A DNA stretch of 32,971 nt. Source: Hyphomicrobiales bacterium (GTDB lineage: Bacteria; Pseudomonadota; Alphaproteobacteria; Rhizobiales; Rhizobiaceae). The notes under the pieces are model-generated. The model worked only from the letters and a program-made list of their open reading frames with translations. It was not told the DNA's origin and searched no databases. Below are positions 22,278 through 30,804 of the stretch, in pieces (positions within the stretch are counted from its first letter, which is position 1; each line of letters begins with the position of its first letter). The position numbers and the translations under genes are program-made. The stretch spans positions 1-32,971 of the forward strand of contig UBTY01000033.1 of assembly GCA_900468535.1 (NCBI GenBank). Direction: 5' to 3'.

Positions 22278-22994
22278 ATGCGCAAAGACATACATAATTC
22301 AAATATACCAGTACGTTGCATGAGTTGTGAGGTTCGCCACAAGGGCATGTGTGGCGCGCTCAGCTCTGACGAGTTGCTGGCGCTTTCCGCGCATACGCGC
22401 CTGGTCAATCACGAGTCCGGCGATGAGCTTGCCGGCGAGAAGATGCCGGCCGAATCCTATGCCACCGTCATCCGCGGCGTCGTGAAGCTTACGAAGACGC
22501 TGGAGGACGGGCGCCAGCAGATCGTTGGCCTGCAGTTTGCGCCCGATCTTCTCGGCCGGCTGAATGCAAATGAGAACGCAGTGTCCGTAGAGGCGGCCTC
22601 CGACGTAAACCTCTGTCGCATCCCAAAGGCCGCGCTGGAGCGCATGGTCAAAAGCAACCCTGCGCTTGCCGAACGGCTGATGTCGCAGACGCTACGCGAG
22701 CTTGATGAAGCACGCGACTGGATGGTGACGCTTGGGCGCAAGACGGCGGCGGAGAAGGTCGCGAGCTTCCTGCTCCTGATCGCAACGCATCTCGATCCCG
22801 AGGCCGTCGGCGAAAAGCGCCGGTTCGATCTGCCGTTGTCGCGAGCCGACATTGCAGACTTTTTGGGGCTGACGATCGAAACGGTTTCCCGCCAGATGTC
22901 GAAGCTGAAAGCAGATGGTGTGATCTCGATCGTCGCCAACCGGCATATCGAGGTCCCGAAGGTCTCGAAGCTCAAGGCCTGCTGCGGATCCTGA
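22278..22994 (+). CDS. fnrN: FnrN, oxygen-sensing Crp/Fnr regulator
   Basis: 238-residue Crp/Fnr protein with an oxygen-labile Fe-S cluster motif. VRCMSCEVRHKGMCGAL supplies Cys14, Cys17 and Cys25, and Cys113 (NLCRIPK) is the likely fourth ligand, matching Cys122 of E. coli FNR. This separates it from FixK, which lacks the N-terminal cluster. The recognition helix LTIETVSRQMSKL has the E..SR residues that read TTGAT half-sites. ATG 22278 has CGGAG at a good distance; ATG 22254 is an alternative but would leave almost no leader. In rhizobia FnrN activates cbb3 oxidase, hemN and other low-oxygen genes. Here the divergent hemN and the cyd operon carry FNR boxes. Confidence 0.95.
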   Translation: MRKDIHNSNIPVRCMSCEVRHKGMCGALSSDELLALSAHTRLVNHESGDELAGEKMPAESYATVIRGVVKLTKTLEDGRQQIVGLQFAPDLLGRLNANENAVSVEAASDVNLCRIPKAALERMVKSNPALAERLMSQTLRELDEARDWMVTLGRKTAAEKVASFLLLIATHLDPEAVGEKRRFDLPLSRADIADFLGLTIETVSRQMSKLKADGVISIVANRHIEVPKVSKLKACCGS

Positions 22995-23086
22995 TGATGC
23001 CTGTGCGGCATTCTTCAATGCATGTTGCCGAGGAAGGCCATTCCGTGCAGGAGTGAGGGTTCACTTTCATTCGATAAGAGATTTGC

Positions 23087-24247
23087 ATGTCTGCCTTCGC
23101 CAATCCGCTCGTGTCCCGCCTGTCTCCGCCACCAATTCCTTCGGTTCTTGCCTGGGCTCGAGAATACAAGGGTGGCAAGGGTCCGTTGGTCGATCTTTCG
23201 CAGGCAGTGCCCGGCTATCCGGCGCATCCTGAAATGTTGCGTTTGCTTGGCGAAGCGGCATCGTCGCCGAAGACGACGGGCTATGGTCCAATCGAGGGCG
23301 AGGGCGTGCTGAGAGAGGCTTATGCCGGGCATATGTCCAAGGTCTATGGGGCGTCCGTTTCCGCAGGCAACATCCATATCACCGCGGGCTGCAACCAGGC
23401 CTTCATGTCGGCGGCGATCGCTCTTGCCGGGTCCGGCGATACCGTGGCGTTGACCAATCCGTTCTATTTTAATCAGGAGACGACGCTTTCGATGCTCGGC
23501 ATCAAGCGGGTTCTGGTCGAGTGCGACACGGAGAACGGCTTTCTGCCGGAGGTTCAATCGGCCGAGAAGGCGCTGCAGGGCGGCGCCAAGCTGCTGGCGG
23601 TGGTGACGCCGAACAATCCGACCGGCGCGGTCTATCCGCCTGAGTTGCTGCTTGAGCTGTTCACCCTCTGCCGCAAGCATGGGGCTTGGCTGATCGTCGA
23701 CGAGACCTATCGGGATTTCCTTCCCGACGGCTACGGCGCTCCGCATCCGCTACTCACGATTGCGGGCTGGGAAGACACGCTGGTCCTCCTCTACAGCTTC
23801 TCGAAATCCTTCTGCATTCCCGGCCATCGGCTTGGTGCGATCACGGCCGGAGTCAACGTCGTTGCCGAGATCGCCAAGGTCATGGACAACATGCAGATCT
23901 GTGCGCCGCGTGCAGCCCAGGTCGCCGTTGCCGCGGCGATGCCGATCCTTGTCGACTGGCAGGCGGCAAATCGCCTGGAGATTGCGCGCCGTGCGGATGC
24001 ATTGCGGGCCGTGATGTCGGGGTTGCCCGGCTGGGAGATCGGTGCGCTTGGCGCCTATTTCGCGTTCATCCGCCATCCGTTCGCGGAGCTCAGCTCAGCC
24101 GCCGTCGCGGAGCGTCTGGCGAAGGAGGCTGGTGTCGTCTGCCTGCCGGGAAGCTACTTTGGAGAAGGGCAGGAGCACTACCTCCGGCTCGCCTTTGCCA
24201 ATGCCGACGCGGCTTCGATCAGCCTGCTGGCGGATCGTCTTAGGTAG
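23087..24247 (+). CDS. Class I/II pyridoxal-phosphate aminotransferase
   Basis: 386-residue fold-type I aminotransferase. The PLP-binding lysine is Lys240 in LYSFSKSFCIPGHRLG. Other family residues are visible: the GYGPIEGEGVLREAYAGH start of the large domain, ITAGCNQAFMSA, NPFYFNQETTLSMLG, TPNNPTGAVYPPELL with the PLP-ring Asn, and VDETYRDF with the Asp that pairs with the pyridinium nitrogen. The substrate-carboxylate Arg is expected near HYLRLAFAN at the C-terminus. The exact amino acid cannot be fixed; relatives are annotated as aspartate/tyrosine-type aminotransferases. It lies 92 bp after fnrN and ends in a strong terminator; co-transcription with fnrN is possible but not evident. Confidence 0.9.
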   Translation: MSAFANPLVSRLSPPPIPSVLAWAREYKGGKGPLVDLSQAVPGYPAHPEMLRLLGEAASSPKTTGYGPIEGEGVLREAYAGHMSKVYGASVSAGNIHITAGCNQAFMSAAIALAGSGDTVALTNPFYFNQETTLSMLGIKRVLVECDTENGFLPEVQSAEKALQGGAKLLAVVTPNNPTGAVYPPELLLELFTLCRKHGAWLIVDETYRDFLPDGYGAPHPLLTIAGWEDTLVLLYSFSKSFCIPGHRLGAITAGVNVVAEIAKVMDNMQICAPRAAQVAVAAAMPILVDWQAANRLEIARRADALRAVMSGLPGWEIGALGAYFAFIRHPFAELSSAAVAERLAKEAGVVCLPGSYFGEGQEHYLRLAFANADAASISLLADRLR

Positions 24248-24260
24248 TTTTGAAATGATA

Positions 24261-24290
24261 AAGGCCCGCGTTAGCGGGCCTTATTCTTTT
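24261..24290. terminator. Bidirectional terminator between aminotransferase and thuB
   Basis: Perfect 9-bp stem AAGGCCCGC (24261-24269) / GCGGGCCTT (24274-24282) with a GTTA loop, followed on the plus strand by ATTCTTTT. The flanking A-rich run gives T residues on the minus strand too, so it can serve both convergent transcripts. Confidence 0.88.
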
Positions 24291-24307
24291 CTGACTGGGT
24301 ACTCGTA

Positions 24308-25414
24308 TCAGACGACGACCGTCAGCGGCGGTATCCGCTTGTCCGCCGGGTTAGCCTGCTCGGAGGCCTCTAGCAGATTGAGCTCCCGCCGCTCCTTCTC
24401 CGACACGATCGCAAGGTCGAGGACCTTCTGCAGGTTTGCGGCGTGGCGGAAGGTCGGGTCGTCCTGCTTTCCGGTTCTGACGGCTTCTGCAAAGCGCTGG
24501 TAATTGGTCAGAACAGCGGGGACCTCGATGTCCCGCCAGGTGGCGGTCTCGATGTCCTCGCCAAAGCAACCGCGCAGCTCGGAACCGTCAGGGCGATGGA
24601 TGACCTCGAGGCTGCCCTTTTCGCCATAGATGCGAAGCTTCAGCTCGTTGAGATGACCGGTTGCCCAGCGGGTCGCGTGGATGACGCCGAGTGCACCGTT
24701 GGTGAAATCGACCGACATGGTGAAGCTGTCGTTGGCATCCAGCAGATATTCGCCGATCTGGCCGCCCGGTGCCTTGTTGAAGGTCTTCAGGCGGGCGAAG
24801 ACATGGTCGATATCGGTCGCTGCGCCATAGGCGGCGAAGTCGAGGATGTGGATGCCGACGTCGCCGAGCACACCGTTGGAGCCGTGGCCGGTCGACAGAC
24901 GCCACAGCCAGCGCGATTCCGTGCGCCAGTCACCCCAGGCGCGCGAGACCAGCCAGCTCTGCAGGTAGGAGGCCTCGACGTGACGGATGGTGCCCAGTTC
25001 ACCAGCCAGCACCATTTCGCGGGCGCGCTGCAGGGGCGCGACGTTGCGATAGGTGAGGTTGACCATATTGATGACGCCGGCAGCTTCAGCGGCTTCTGTC
25101 ATCTCCAACGCGTGGTCGTAATGCTCGGCCAGCGGCTTTTCGCAGAAGACATGCTTGCCGGCGGCGATGAGCGCAAGGCTGGTCGCATGGTGGATGCGAT
25201 CCGGCGTGACGTTGGTGGCCGCGTCGAATTCACCCCATGCGATCGCTTCTTCCAGCGAGAGGAAGCGATTCTGGATATGGAAGTGATCGGCAAATTCGGC
25301 AAGGCGCGCCGGATCGGTATCGACGGCGCCGACAACTTCCACGCCATCGATGGCGAGGAAGTTGGCAACCTGGTTTCTGGCCATCGAGCCCGTGCCAAGA
25401 ACGAGTAGTCGCAT
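24308..25414 (-). CDS. thuB: ThuB, Gfo/Idh/MocA-type dehydrogenase
   Basis: 368-residue NAD(P)-dependent oxidoreductase of the Gfo/Idh/MocA family. The N-terminal Rossmann fold starts MRLLVLGTGSMARNQ, and the catalytic EKP motif is at residues 92-94 (VFCEKPLAEHYD). The C-terminal domain has the GDVGIHILDFAAYG segment with the conserved Asp and His. In the thu pathway of Sinorhizobium and Agrobacterium, ThuA and ThuB are associated with conversion of trehalose, maltose and related disaccharides to 3-keto derivatives, ThuB being the dehydrogenase. It is the last gene of thuEFGKAB, 11 bp after thuA, and is preceded by a GAGGAG ribosome-binding site. Confidence 0.93.
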   Translation of the reverse strand: MRLLVLGTGSMARNQVANFLAIDGVEVVGAVDTDPARLAEFADHFHIQNRFLSLEEAIAWGEFDAATNVTPDRIHHATSLALIAAGKHVFCEKPLAEHYDHALEMTEAAEAAGVINMVNLTYRNVAPLQRAREMVLAGELGTIRHVEASYLQSWLVSRAWGDWRTESRWLWRLSTGHGSNGVLGDVGIHILDFAAYGAATDIDHVFARLKTFNKAPGGQIGEYLLDANDSFTMSVDFTNGALGVIHATRWATGHLNELKLRIYGEKGSLEVIHRPDGSELRGCFGEDIETATWRDIEVPAVLTNYQRFAEAVRTGKQDDPTFRHAANLQKVLDLAIVSEKERRELNLLEASEQANPADKRIPPLTVVV

Positions 25415-25425
25415 GTGTGTGCTCC

Positions 25426-26211
25426 TCAGCGGTAACCGGCTTCGCCGGCCTGATGCAGACGCGGGCCGCGTTCGACGATCGGCTCGAGAGCCTTTTCGAC
25501 CGGAACATTCGGGGCGTCGGTGATGCTCTTCAGATCGCCTTGCGGGTTATATGCCCATTTCACGCCGTTGATGAGTACCTTCTGGACGTTGGCATCATGA
25601 TAGGTCGGGTAGGTTTCATGGCCAGGGCGGAAATAGAAGATGTTGCCGGCGCCGCGGCGCCAGGTGAGACCCGAACGGAAGACTTCGCCACCCTGGAACC
25701 AGGAGATGAAGACCGTCTCCAGCGGTTCCGGCACGGAGAACTGCTCGCCGTACATTTCCTCGTTTTCGAGAACGAAGTTCTCGTCGAGGCCGGCTGCGAT
25801 CGGGTGACGCGGGTTGATCGTCCACAGACGCTCGCGCTCGCCGGCTTCGCGCCACTTCAGCGCGCAGGGCGTTCCCATCAGGCGCTTGAAGATCTTCGAG
25901 AAGTGGCCGGAGTGCAGGACGAGCAGGCCCATGCCTTCCCAGACGCGCTTGGCGACGCGCTCGACGACGACGTCGGAGACCGCGCCGTGATCCTTGTGGC
26001 CCCACCAGGTGAGGACGTCGGTTTCGGCAAGGCGAGCTTCCGTCAGGCCGTGCTCGGGCTCCTGCAGTGTGGCCGTCGTCGCCTGGATCGCCGGATCGGT
26101 GTTCAGCGCGTTGGCAATGGTGGTGTGCATGCCTTCGGGATAGATGCCCCGAACGATCTCGTTGGTGTTTTCATGGATGTTTTCACCCCAGACAATGGTG
26201 CGAATAGGCAA
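25426..26211 (-). CDS. thuA: ThuA, trehalose utilisation protein
   Basis: 261-residue ThuA protein (glutamine-amidotransferase-like fold). Recognisable features are the start PIRTIVWGENIHENTNEIVRGIYPEGMH, DVLTWWGHKDHGAV, LLVLHSGHFSKIFKRLMGT, and HETYPTYHDANVQKVLINGVKWAYNP. In rhizobia it works with ThuB in the 3-keto-disaccharide route of trehalose and maltose use. The initiation codon is TTG (26211), supported by AGGAG 8 nt upstream and the family's usual N-terminus, since no nearby ATG fits. It lies between thuK and thuB in the operon, 75 bp after thuK. Confidence 0.95.
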   Translation of the reverse strand: MPIRTIVWGENIHENTNEIVRGIYPEGMHTTIANALNTDPAIQATTATLQEPEHGLTEARLAETDVLTWWGHKDHGAVSDVVVERVAKRVWEGMGLLVLHSGHFSKIFKRLMGTPCALKWREAGERERLWTINPRHPIAAGLDENFVLENEEMYGEQFSVPEPLETVFISWFQGGEVFRSGLTWRRGAGNIFYFRPGHETYPTYHDANVQKVLINGVKWAYNPQGDLKSITDAPNVPVEKALEPIVERGPRLHQAGEAGYR

Positions 26212-26286
26212 GGCTTTGCTCCTTCATGCGGATGGTGGATCGACCTCGATGGGAGGCGAGGCGGATCCTGTGGTTTTGGGTAGATG

Positions 26287-27315
26287 TCAGGCCGCGCCCT
26301 TGAGGGGTACTCTTTCGAGCGCGCGTCCGGATTGGTCGAAACGGTGGACCGACCCCTGAACCGGGGCAACGCCCAGTTTCTGGCCGGGTTGATGGCTGGA
26401 TACGCCGGTCTCGCGAACGACCAGCGGCTCCGATGTGCCGATGTCGAGATAGACGAAGCTGTCCGAGCCGAGAATTTCGGAATGAATGACGGTACCGCTC
26501 CAGGCGGCGTCCTGCTGAACGATCTCCATATGCTCGGCGCGAACGCCGATGGTGTGGGCATTGTAGGGTGCGGAGAATTCACCAGTCAGGAAGTTCATTT
26601 TCGGCGAACCGATGAAGCCGGCGACGAATACGGAATTTGGTGTCTCGTAGAGTTCGAGCGGTGTGCCGACCTGCTCGACGACGCCATCCCGCAGGACGCA
26701 GATGCGGTCGGCGAGCGTCATCGCCTCGACCTGGTCGTGGGTGACGTAGATCATCGTCGTGCCGTGCATGCTGCGGTGAAGCTTGGCGATCTCCAAACGC
26801 GTTGCGACGCGCAGCGCCGCGTCGAGGTTCGACAGCGGCTCGTCAAACAGGAACACCTTGGGATCGCGGACGATGGCGCGGCCGATCGCGACGCGCTGGC
26901 GCTGGCCGCCCGACAACTGGCGCGGCAGGCGCTCGAGATAGGGCGACAGCTGCAGCATGCCGGCGGCCTGCTCGACACGGGCCTTGCATTCTTCCTTCGT
27001 GCGTCCCGACAGTTTCATGCCGAAGGCCATGTTCTCGAACACGGTCATATGCGGATAGAGCGCATAGGATTGGAAGACCATGGCGATGCCGCGCTTCGAC
27101 GGTGCGTAGCGGTTGACGGCCTCGCCATCGAAGGAAAGCGTACCCGAGCTGATGTCTTCCAGCCCGGAGATCAGCCGCAGCAGCGTGGACTTGCCGCAGC
27201 CGGACGGGCCGACGAAGACCATGAACTCGCCCTTGCGGATATCGAGCGAGACGCCCTTGATGACTTCAAGTGCACCGAAGCTCTTGCGGATATTGTCGAG
27301 TCGAATCTGTGCCAT
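26287..27315 (-). CDS. thuK: ThuK, sugar ABC transporter ATPase
   Basis: 342-residue ATPase of the MalK/UgpC type: Walker A GPSGCGKSTLL, signature LSGGQRQRVAIGRAI, Walker B VFLFDEPLSNLDA, and H-loop YVTHDQVEA, followed by a C-terminal TOBE/regulatory domain (TIGVRAEHMEIV). It powers import of trehalose/maltose with permeases ThuF and ThuG and binding protein ThuE. Some rhizobial relatives also serve other sugar systems. It starts 12 bp after thuG. Confidence 0.95.
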   Translation of the reverse strand: MAQIRLDNIRKSFGALEVIKGVSLDIRKGEFMVFVGPSGCGKSTLLRLISGLEDISSGTLSFDGEAVNRYAPSKRGIAMVFQSYALYPHMTVFENMAFGMKLSGRTKEECKARVEQAAGMLQLSPYLERLPRQLSGGQRQRVAIGRAIVRDPKVFLFDEPLSNLDAALRVATRLEIAKLHRSMHGTTMIYVTHDQVEAMTLADRICVLRDGVVEQVGTPLELYETPNSVFVAGFIGSPKMNFLTGEFSAPYNAHTIGVRAEHMEIVQQDAAWSGTVIHSEILGSDSFVYLDIGTSEPLVVRETGVSSHQPGQKLGVAPVQGSVHRFDQSGRALERVPLKGAA

Positions 27316-27327
27316 ATCGTGCTTTCT

Positions 27328-28158
27328 TCAACCTTTGACGCCACCGGCGGTCAGGCCGGAAATGATGCGCCGCTGGAATATCAGGACCAGGACAACGACA
27401 GGGACCGTGACGATGACGGATGCTGCCATGATGTTGCCCCACGGGATTTCGAACTGGCTGCCGCCCGAAAGCAGGGCGATGGCAACCGGCACCGTTCGCT
27501 GAGCGTCCGATGAGGTGAATGTTAGGGCGAAGAGGAATTCGTTCCAGGCCGTAATGAAGGCAAGCAGGCCGGTTGTGACCAATGCCGGCCACATCAGCGG
27601 CATGAAAACCTGGGTGATGATGACCCACGGCGAGGCGCCATCGACAATCGCCGCTTCCTCGATTTCAATGGGCAGATCGCGCATGAAGGTGGTCAGAACC
27701 CAGACCGTGAAGGGCAGGGTAAAGATCATGTAGGAGAAGATCAGCGCAAAGGGCGTGTTGAAGATGCCGATCCAGCGGATCAACTCGAACAAGCCGGCGA
27801 GCACGGCGATCTGCGGGAACATCGAGACCGACAGGATGGTCAGCATCAGCAGCGCCCGGCCGCGGAAATTGACGCGGGCAAGCGCGTAGGATGCGGTGAC
27901 GGCGAGCAACAGCGAGGCCGCGACCACCAGGACTGCGACGAGCAGGGAATTGCCGAGGCTGCGGATGAAGCTGCCCGTGGTCAGGACCGTCGTGTAGTTG
28001 GTGAGCGAGATCGAGGTCGGCCAGTAGTTGACCTCGAACAGGGCTGTGCCGGCTTTGAAGCTCGTCAGGATCGCATAGTAGAACGGGAAGACCGCGATGA
28101 TGACGATGACGGCGACGAGCAGGTAAAAGAGGGTGTTTTTGGTAGCGGTCAGCAGCAT
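27328..28158 (-). CDS. thuG: ThuG, sugar ABC transporter permease
   Basis: 276-residue inner-membrane permease of the MalG type with six predicted helices, opening MLLTATKNTLFYLLVAVIVIIAVFPFYYAILTSFK. The permease-ATPase coupling loop EEAAIVDGASPWVIITQVFMPLMWPAL shows the EAA...G motif. The ATG overlaps the thuF stop by one base (TGATG), so I use 28158 rather than the longer open frame to 28197. It forms a heterodimer with ThuF. Confidence 0.94.
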   Translation of the reverse strand: MLLTATKNTLFYLLVAVIVIIAVFPFYYAILTSFKAGTALFEVNYWPTSISLTNYTTVLTTGSFIRSLGNSLLVAVLVVAASLLLAVTASYALARVNFRGRALLMLTILSVSMFPQIAVLAGLFELIRWIGIFNTPFALIFSYMIFTLPFTVWVLTTFMRDLPIEIEEAAIVDGASPWVIITQVFMPLMWPALVTTGLLAFITAWNEFLFALTFTSSDAQRTVPVAIALLSGGSQFEIPWGNIMAASVIVTVPVVVLVLIFQRRIISGLTAGGVKG

Positions 28159-29144
28159 CAGCGTTCGCTCCCGCCGAGTTTGACGCGACCGAGCCACATG
28201 TAGAGCACGGTGATCGTCGCGATGATCAGGAAGAGTACCGTCGAGGCGGTTGCTCCATAGGCGAACTTGTCGAAGTCGAACAGGTTTTCGCGGGCCATGA
28301 CCGACATGGTCTTGGTCTGCGCATTGTTCGGCGTCAGCACGTAGATCAGGTCGAAGATACGCAGAGCGTCGAGCATGCGGAAGATCACGGCGACCATGAT
28401 GGCTGGGCGGACCAGCGGCAGGGTCAGGCGCCAGAACACCTTGATCGGGTTGATGCCATCGATCTTCGCGGCTTCGTAGATATCGGCGGGAACCATCTGC
28501 AGGCCGGCGAGGATGAGCAGCGCCATGAAGGGCGTCGTCTTCCAGACGTCGACGATCAGCACCGCGATCATCGCCGTCTCCGGATTGGCGGTCCAGGCAA
28601 TCTTCTGGGTGATCAGGCCCATGCCGAGCAGGATGTCGTTCAGGATGCCGAACTGATCATTGAGCATCCAGGCCCACATCTTGGCGGAAACGATGGTCGG
28701 GATTGCCCAGGGAATGAGAATGGCTGCGCGGACGATGCCGCGGCCAGCGAAGTTCGCGTTCAGCACCAGCGCGACCACGAGGCCGAGGACGGTTTCGATG
28801 GTCACCGACAGAAGCGCGAACTTCATCGTGTTCAGGACCGCTTTCCACCAGTTGGGATCGGCGAGCAGGCCGTTATAGACCGTGCGACCACTCTTCAGCG
28901 TGACCCAGGAGAGGTAGTTCTTGAAGCCGACGAACTGGGCGTCACCGAGGCTCGTGAGCGATGCGTTCGTGAAGCTGAAATAGATCGTTCTGAAAAGCGG
29001 CCATCCGGCAACGACGGCCAGGATGAACAGGGTGGGGGCCAGGAATATCCAGGCGGAACGGATGCGCTCGGAGCGCAAGTCCGACGAGGTATTGACGGCG
29101 CGTGCTCGCGATCCGACGCTTGAAGAGACTGCGGCTTCAGTCAT
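28158..29144 (-). CDS. thuF: ThuF, sugar ABC transporter permease
   Basis: 328-residue permease of the MalF type. A cytoplasmic N-terminal stretch (about residues 1-30) precedes the first helix (SAWIFLAPTLFILAVVAGWPLFRTIYFSFTNA). The EAA loop YEAAKIDGINPIKVFWRLTLPLVRPA marks the contact with the ATPase. It sits between the binding-protein gene thuE and thuG. An intercistronic hairpin separates it from thuE, while it overlaps thuG by one base. Confidence 0.94.
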   Translation of the reverse strand: MTEAAVSSSVGSRARAVNTSSDLRSERIRSAWIFLAPTLFILAVVAGWPLFRTIYFSFTNASLTSLGDAQFVGFKNYLSWVTLKSGRTVYNGLLADPNWWKAVLNTMKFALLSVTIETVLGLVVALVLNANFAGRGIVRAAILIPWAIPTIVSAKMWAWMLNDQFGILNDILLGMGLITQKIAWTANPETAMIAVLIVDVWKTTPFMALLILAGLQMVPADIYEAAKIDGINPIKVFWRLTLPLVRPAIMVAVIFRMLDALRIFDLIYVLTPNNAQTKTMSVMARENLFDFDKFAYGATASTVLFLIIATITVLYMWLGRVKLGGSER

Positions 29145-29192
29145 GAGGTACCCGCTTCTTGAGGCGATTTGACGATGGCGGCTTCCGGGAAG

Positions 29193-29218
29193 GGCAGCGG
29201 CGGAGGTGCGCCGCTGCC
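29193..29218 (-). promoter_or_regulatory. Stem-loop between thuE and thuF
   Basis: Perfect 10-bp GC-rich inverted repeat GGCAGCGGCG / CGCCGCTGCC with a 6-nt loop, 11 nt after the thuE stop. There is no T tract. Such hairpins after binding-protein genes often stabilise the upstream message and reduce read-through, giving more binding protein than permease. Confidence 0.6.
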
Positions 29219-29229
29219 GATGCAGTCGG

Positions 29230-30495
29230 TTACCAGTTATCGCCCTTCAGCGACGTCAGGTCGGCCTCGAGAAGCTCGAGGTTTTCTGCGGAGGTGCCGT
29301 TACCCGAAAGCGAGTTGTGAACGGCGGTCCAGAACTTCGAGGAGACCTCGTTGTACTTGACCTTGGCGGATGCCGACGGACGCGGAACGGCGTTCTGGAA
29401 GATCGGCTTCCAGCTCGGCATGAAGGGTGCCGCGGCCGCGATGTCCTTGTCGTCATAGAGGGCAGCCAGCGTCGGCAGGTTGGAGAGTTCGATCGCGCGC
29501 TGCTTCTGGCTTTCCTTGGAGGTCAGGAACTTGACGAGGGCAATCGCGGCATCCTGGTTCTCGGAGTACTTCGAAACGGCGAGGTTCCAGCCGCCGAGCG
29601 TCGAGGACGGCGTGTCGCCTTCCTTGGCAACCGGAAGCGTCGTCACGTCGAACTTGCCTTTGACGGCGCTGTCGCCACCGTTGCCGAGAGCGTAGGCGTA
29701 TGGCCAGTTGCGCATGAAGACGGCATTGCCGGTCTGCCAGACGCCGCGGGACTCTTCTTCCTGATAGGCGAGCACGCCACCGGGCGAAATCGTTCCGACC
29801 CAGCCCTTGGCGCGGTCGATCGCTGCTGCTGCCTTCTCGTTGTTGATGGAGATGGTGCCATCCGGCTCGATGATCTGGCCGCCGCCAGATGATTTGACCC
29901 ATTCGAGCGCGTTGCAGGTCAGGCCTTCATAAGCGTTGCCCTGGAAGACATAGCCCCAGAGATCCTTCTGGCCGGCTGCGCGTTCCTTGTCCTGGATTTC
30001 CTTGGCGGTTGCCGCCATTTCGTCCCAGGTCTTCGGGGGCTGCTTGCCGTACTTCTCGAGCAGGTCCTTGCGATAGAAGAGCGCCGGCGCATCGGTATAG
30101 AGCGGCATGGCGACGAGGCGACCGTTCACGGTCTGCGAAGCGATGATCGACGGGAAGAAATCGCCGACGACATCCTTTGCGGCATCCTTCAGGTCGACGA
30201 ACTGGTCGGCGAGCTGCGGCGCCCAGATGACGTCTGTCTGATAGACGTCGACGTCCTTGTTGCCGGCGGCGAGCCACAGGCGGTACTGCGAGAACTGCTC
30301 GGTTGAGGACGACGGCATGGTCACGATGCTGACCTTGTTGCCGGTTGCCTTTTCGAACTCGTCGAGCTGCTTGCGGAACAGATCGAGGTTCTTGCCGGTT
30401 GAGCTTGCGGAAATGCTGATGTTGGCGGCAAACGAGGGCTGTGCGACGCCGATCAATGCGGCTGCAACGGCGACCGCTGTGAAACGAAAGTTCAT
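29230..30495 (-). CDS. thuE: ThuE, trehalose/maltose binding protein
   Basis: 421-residue periplasmic solute-binding protein of ABC family 1. The signal peptide MNFRFTAVAVAAALIGVAQPSFA precedes ANISISASSTGKNLDLFRKQLDEFEKATG. Typical inner segments are YRLWLAAGNKDVDVYQTDVIWAPQLADQF, MPLYTDAPALFYRKDLLEKYG and the GNAVFMRNWPYAYAL segment of sugar-binding proteins. It is the first gene of thuEFGKAB and has a very strong GGGAGGAAGAT site before the ATG. Substrate assignment to trehalose/maltose rests on the thu gene set around it. Confidence 0.95.
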   Translation of the reverse strand: MNFRFTAVAVAAALIGVAQPSFAANISISASSTGKNLDLFRKQLDEFEKATGNKVSIVTMPSSSTEQFSQYRLWLAAGNKDVDVYQTDVIWAPQLADQFVDLKDAAKDVVGDFFPSIIASQTVNGRLVAMPLYTDAPALFYRKDLLEKYGKQPPKTWDEMAATAKEIQDKERAAGQKDLWGYVFQGNAYEGLTCNALEWVKSSGGGQIIEPDGTISINNEKAAAAIDRAKGWVGTISPGGVLAYQEEESRGVWQTGNAVFMRNWPYAYALGNGGDSAVKGKFDVTTLPVAKEGDTPSSTLGGWNLAVSKYSENQDAAIALVKFLTSKESQKQRAIELSNLPTLAALYDDKDIAAAAPFMPSWKPIFQNAVPRPSASAKVKYNEVSSKFWTAVHNSLSGNGTSAENLELLEADLTSLKGDNW

Positions 30496-30529
30496 ATCTT
30501 CCTCCCAAAAGAACCAAACGCTGGAAAAA

Positions 30530-30547
30530 TTGAAATCGGTTTGGCTG
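30530..30547. promoter_or_regulatory. Putative ThuR operator O1 (thuE side)
   Basis: TTGAAATCGGTTTGGCTG, 17 of 18 identical to the site at 30706-30723 and centred 43 bp upstream of thuE. A CCAAAC half-site at 30514-30519 is in inverted orientation to its GTTTGG. A weak promoter (TTGACT 30575-30580 and GACAAT 30554-30559, minus strand, 15-bp spacer) would start at its edge. The central CG flanked by A/T-rich sequence fits LacI-family operators. Confidence 0.6.
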
Positions 30548-30705
30548 GAAAAAATTGTCAGAAGGTCGATATCAAGTCAAGCGGGTATGCGATACGAGAG
30601 CATCACAAGTCCATACTTTGAAATTAGATGTTTTAAATCAATATGATGATCGATATTTTGGTTGTGGGCAAACGGCCTTGCGTGAGATGCAGACAATATT
30701 TAGAT

Positions 30706-30723
30706 TTGAAAACGGTTTGGCTG
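30706..30723. promoter_or_regulatory. Putative ThuR operator O2 (thuR side)
   Basis: TTGAAAACGGTTTGGCTG, 176 bp from the matching site O1 and in the same orientation. It overlaps the end of a TAGATT -10 candidate (30701-30706), with TTGCGT (30678-30683) 17 bp upstream, a plausible thuR promoter. Autoregulation of thuR is inferred. Confidence 0.6.
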
Positions 30724-30804
30724 TTTTGCGCTTTGCCGCGGTTGGGCCATAAGTGACGTCGAAACAGATGATCCGAAATCGATCAGAAGAGACCCGCCAG
30801 CTAC

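Noticed and set aside
26284..27513. 409-codon plus-strand frame opposite thuK
   Set aside because: Antisense to a clear ABC ATPase; composition typical of a shadow frame.
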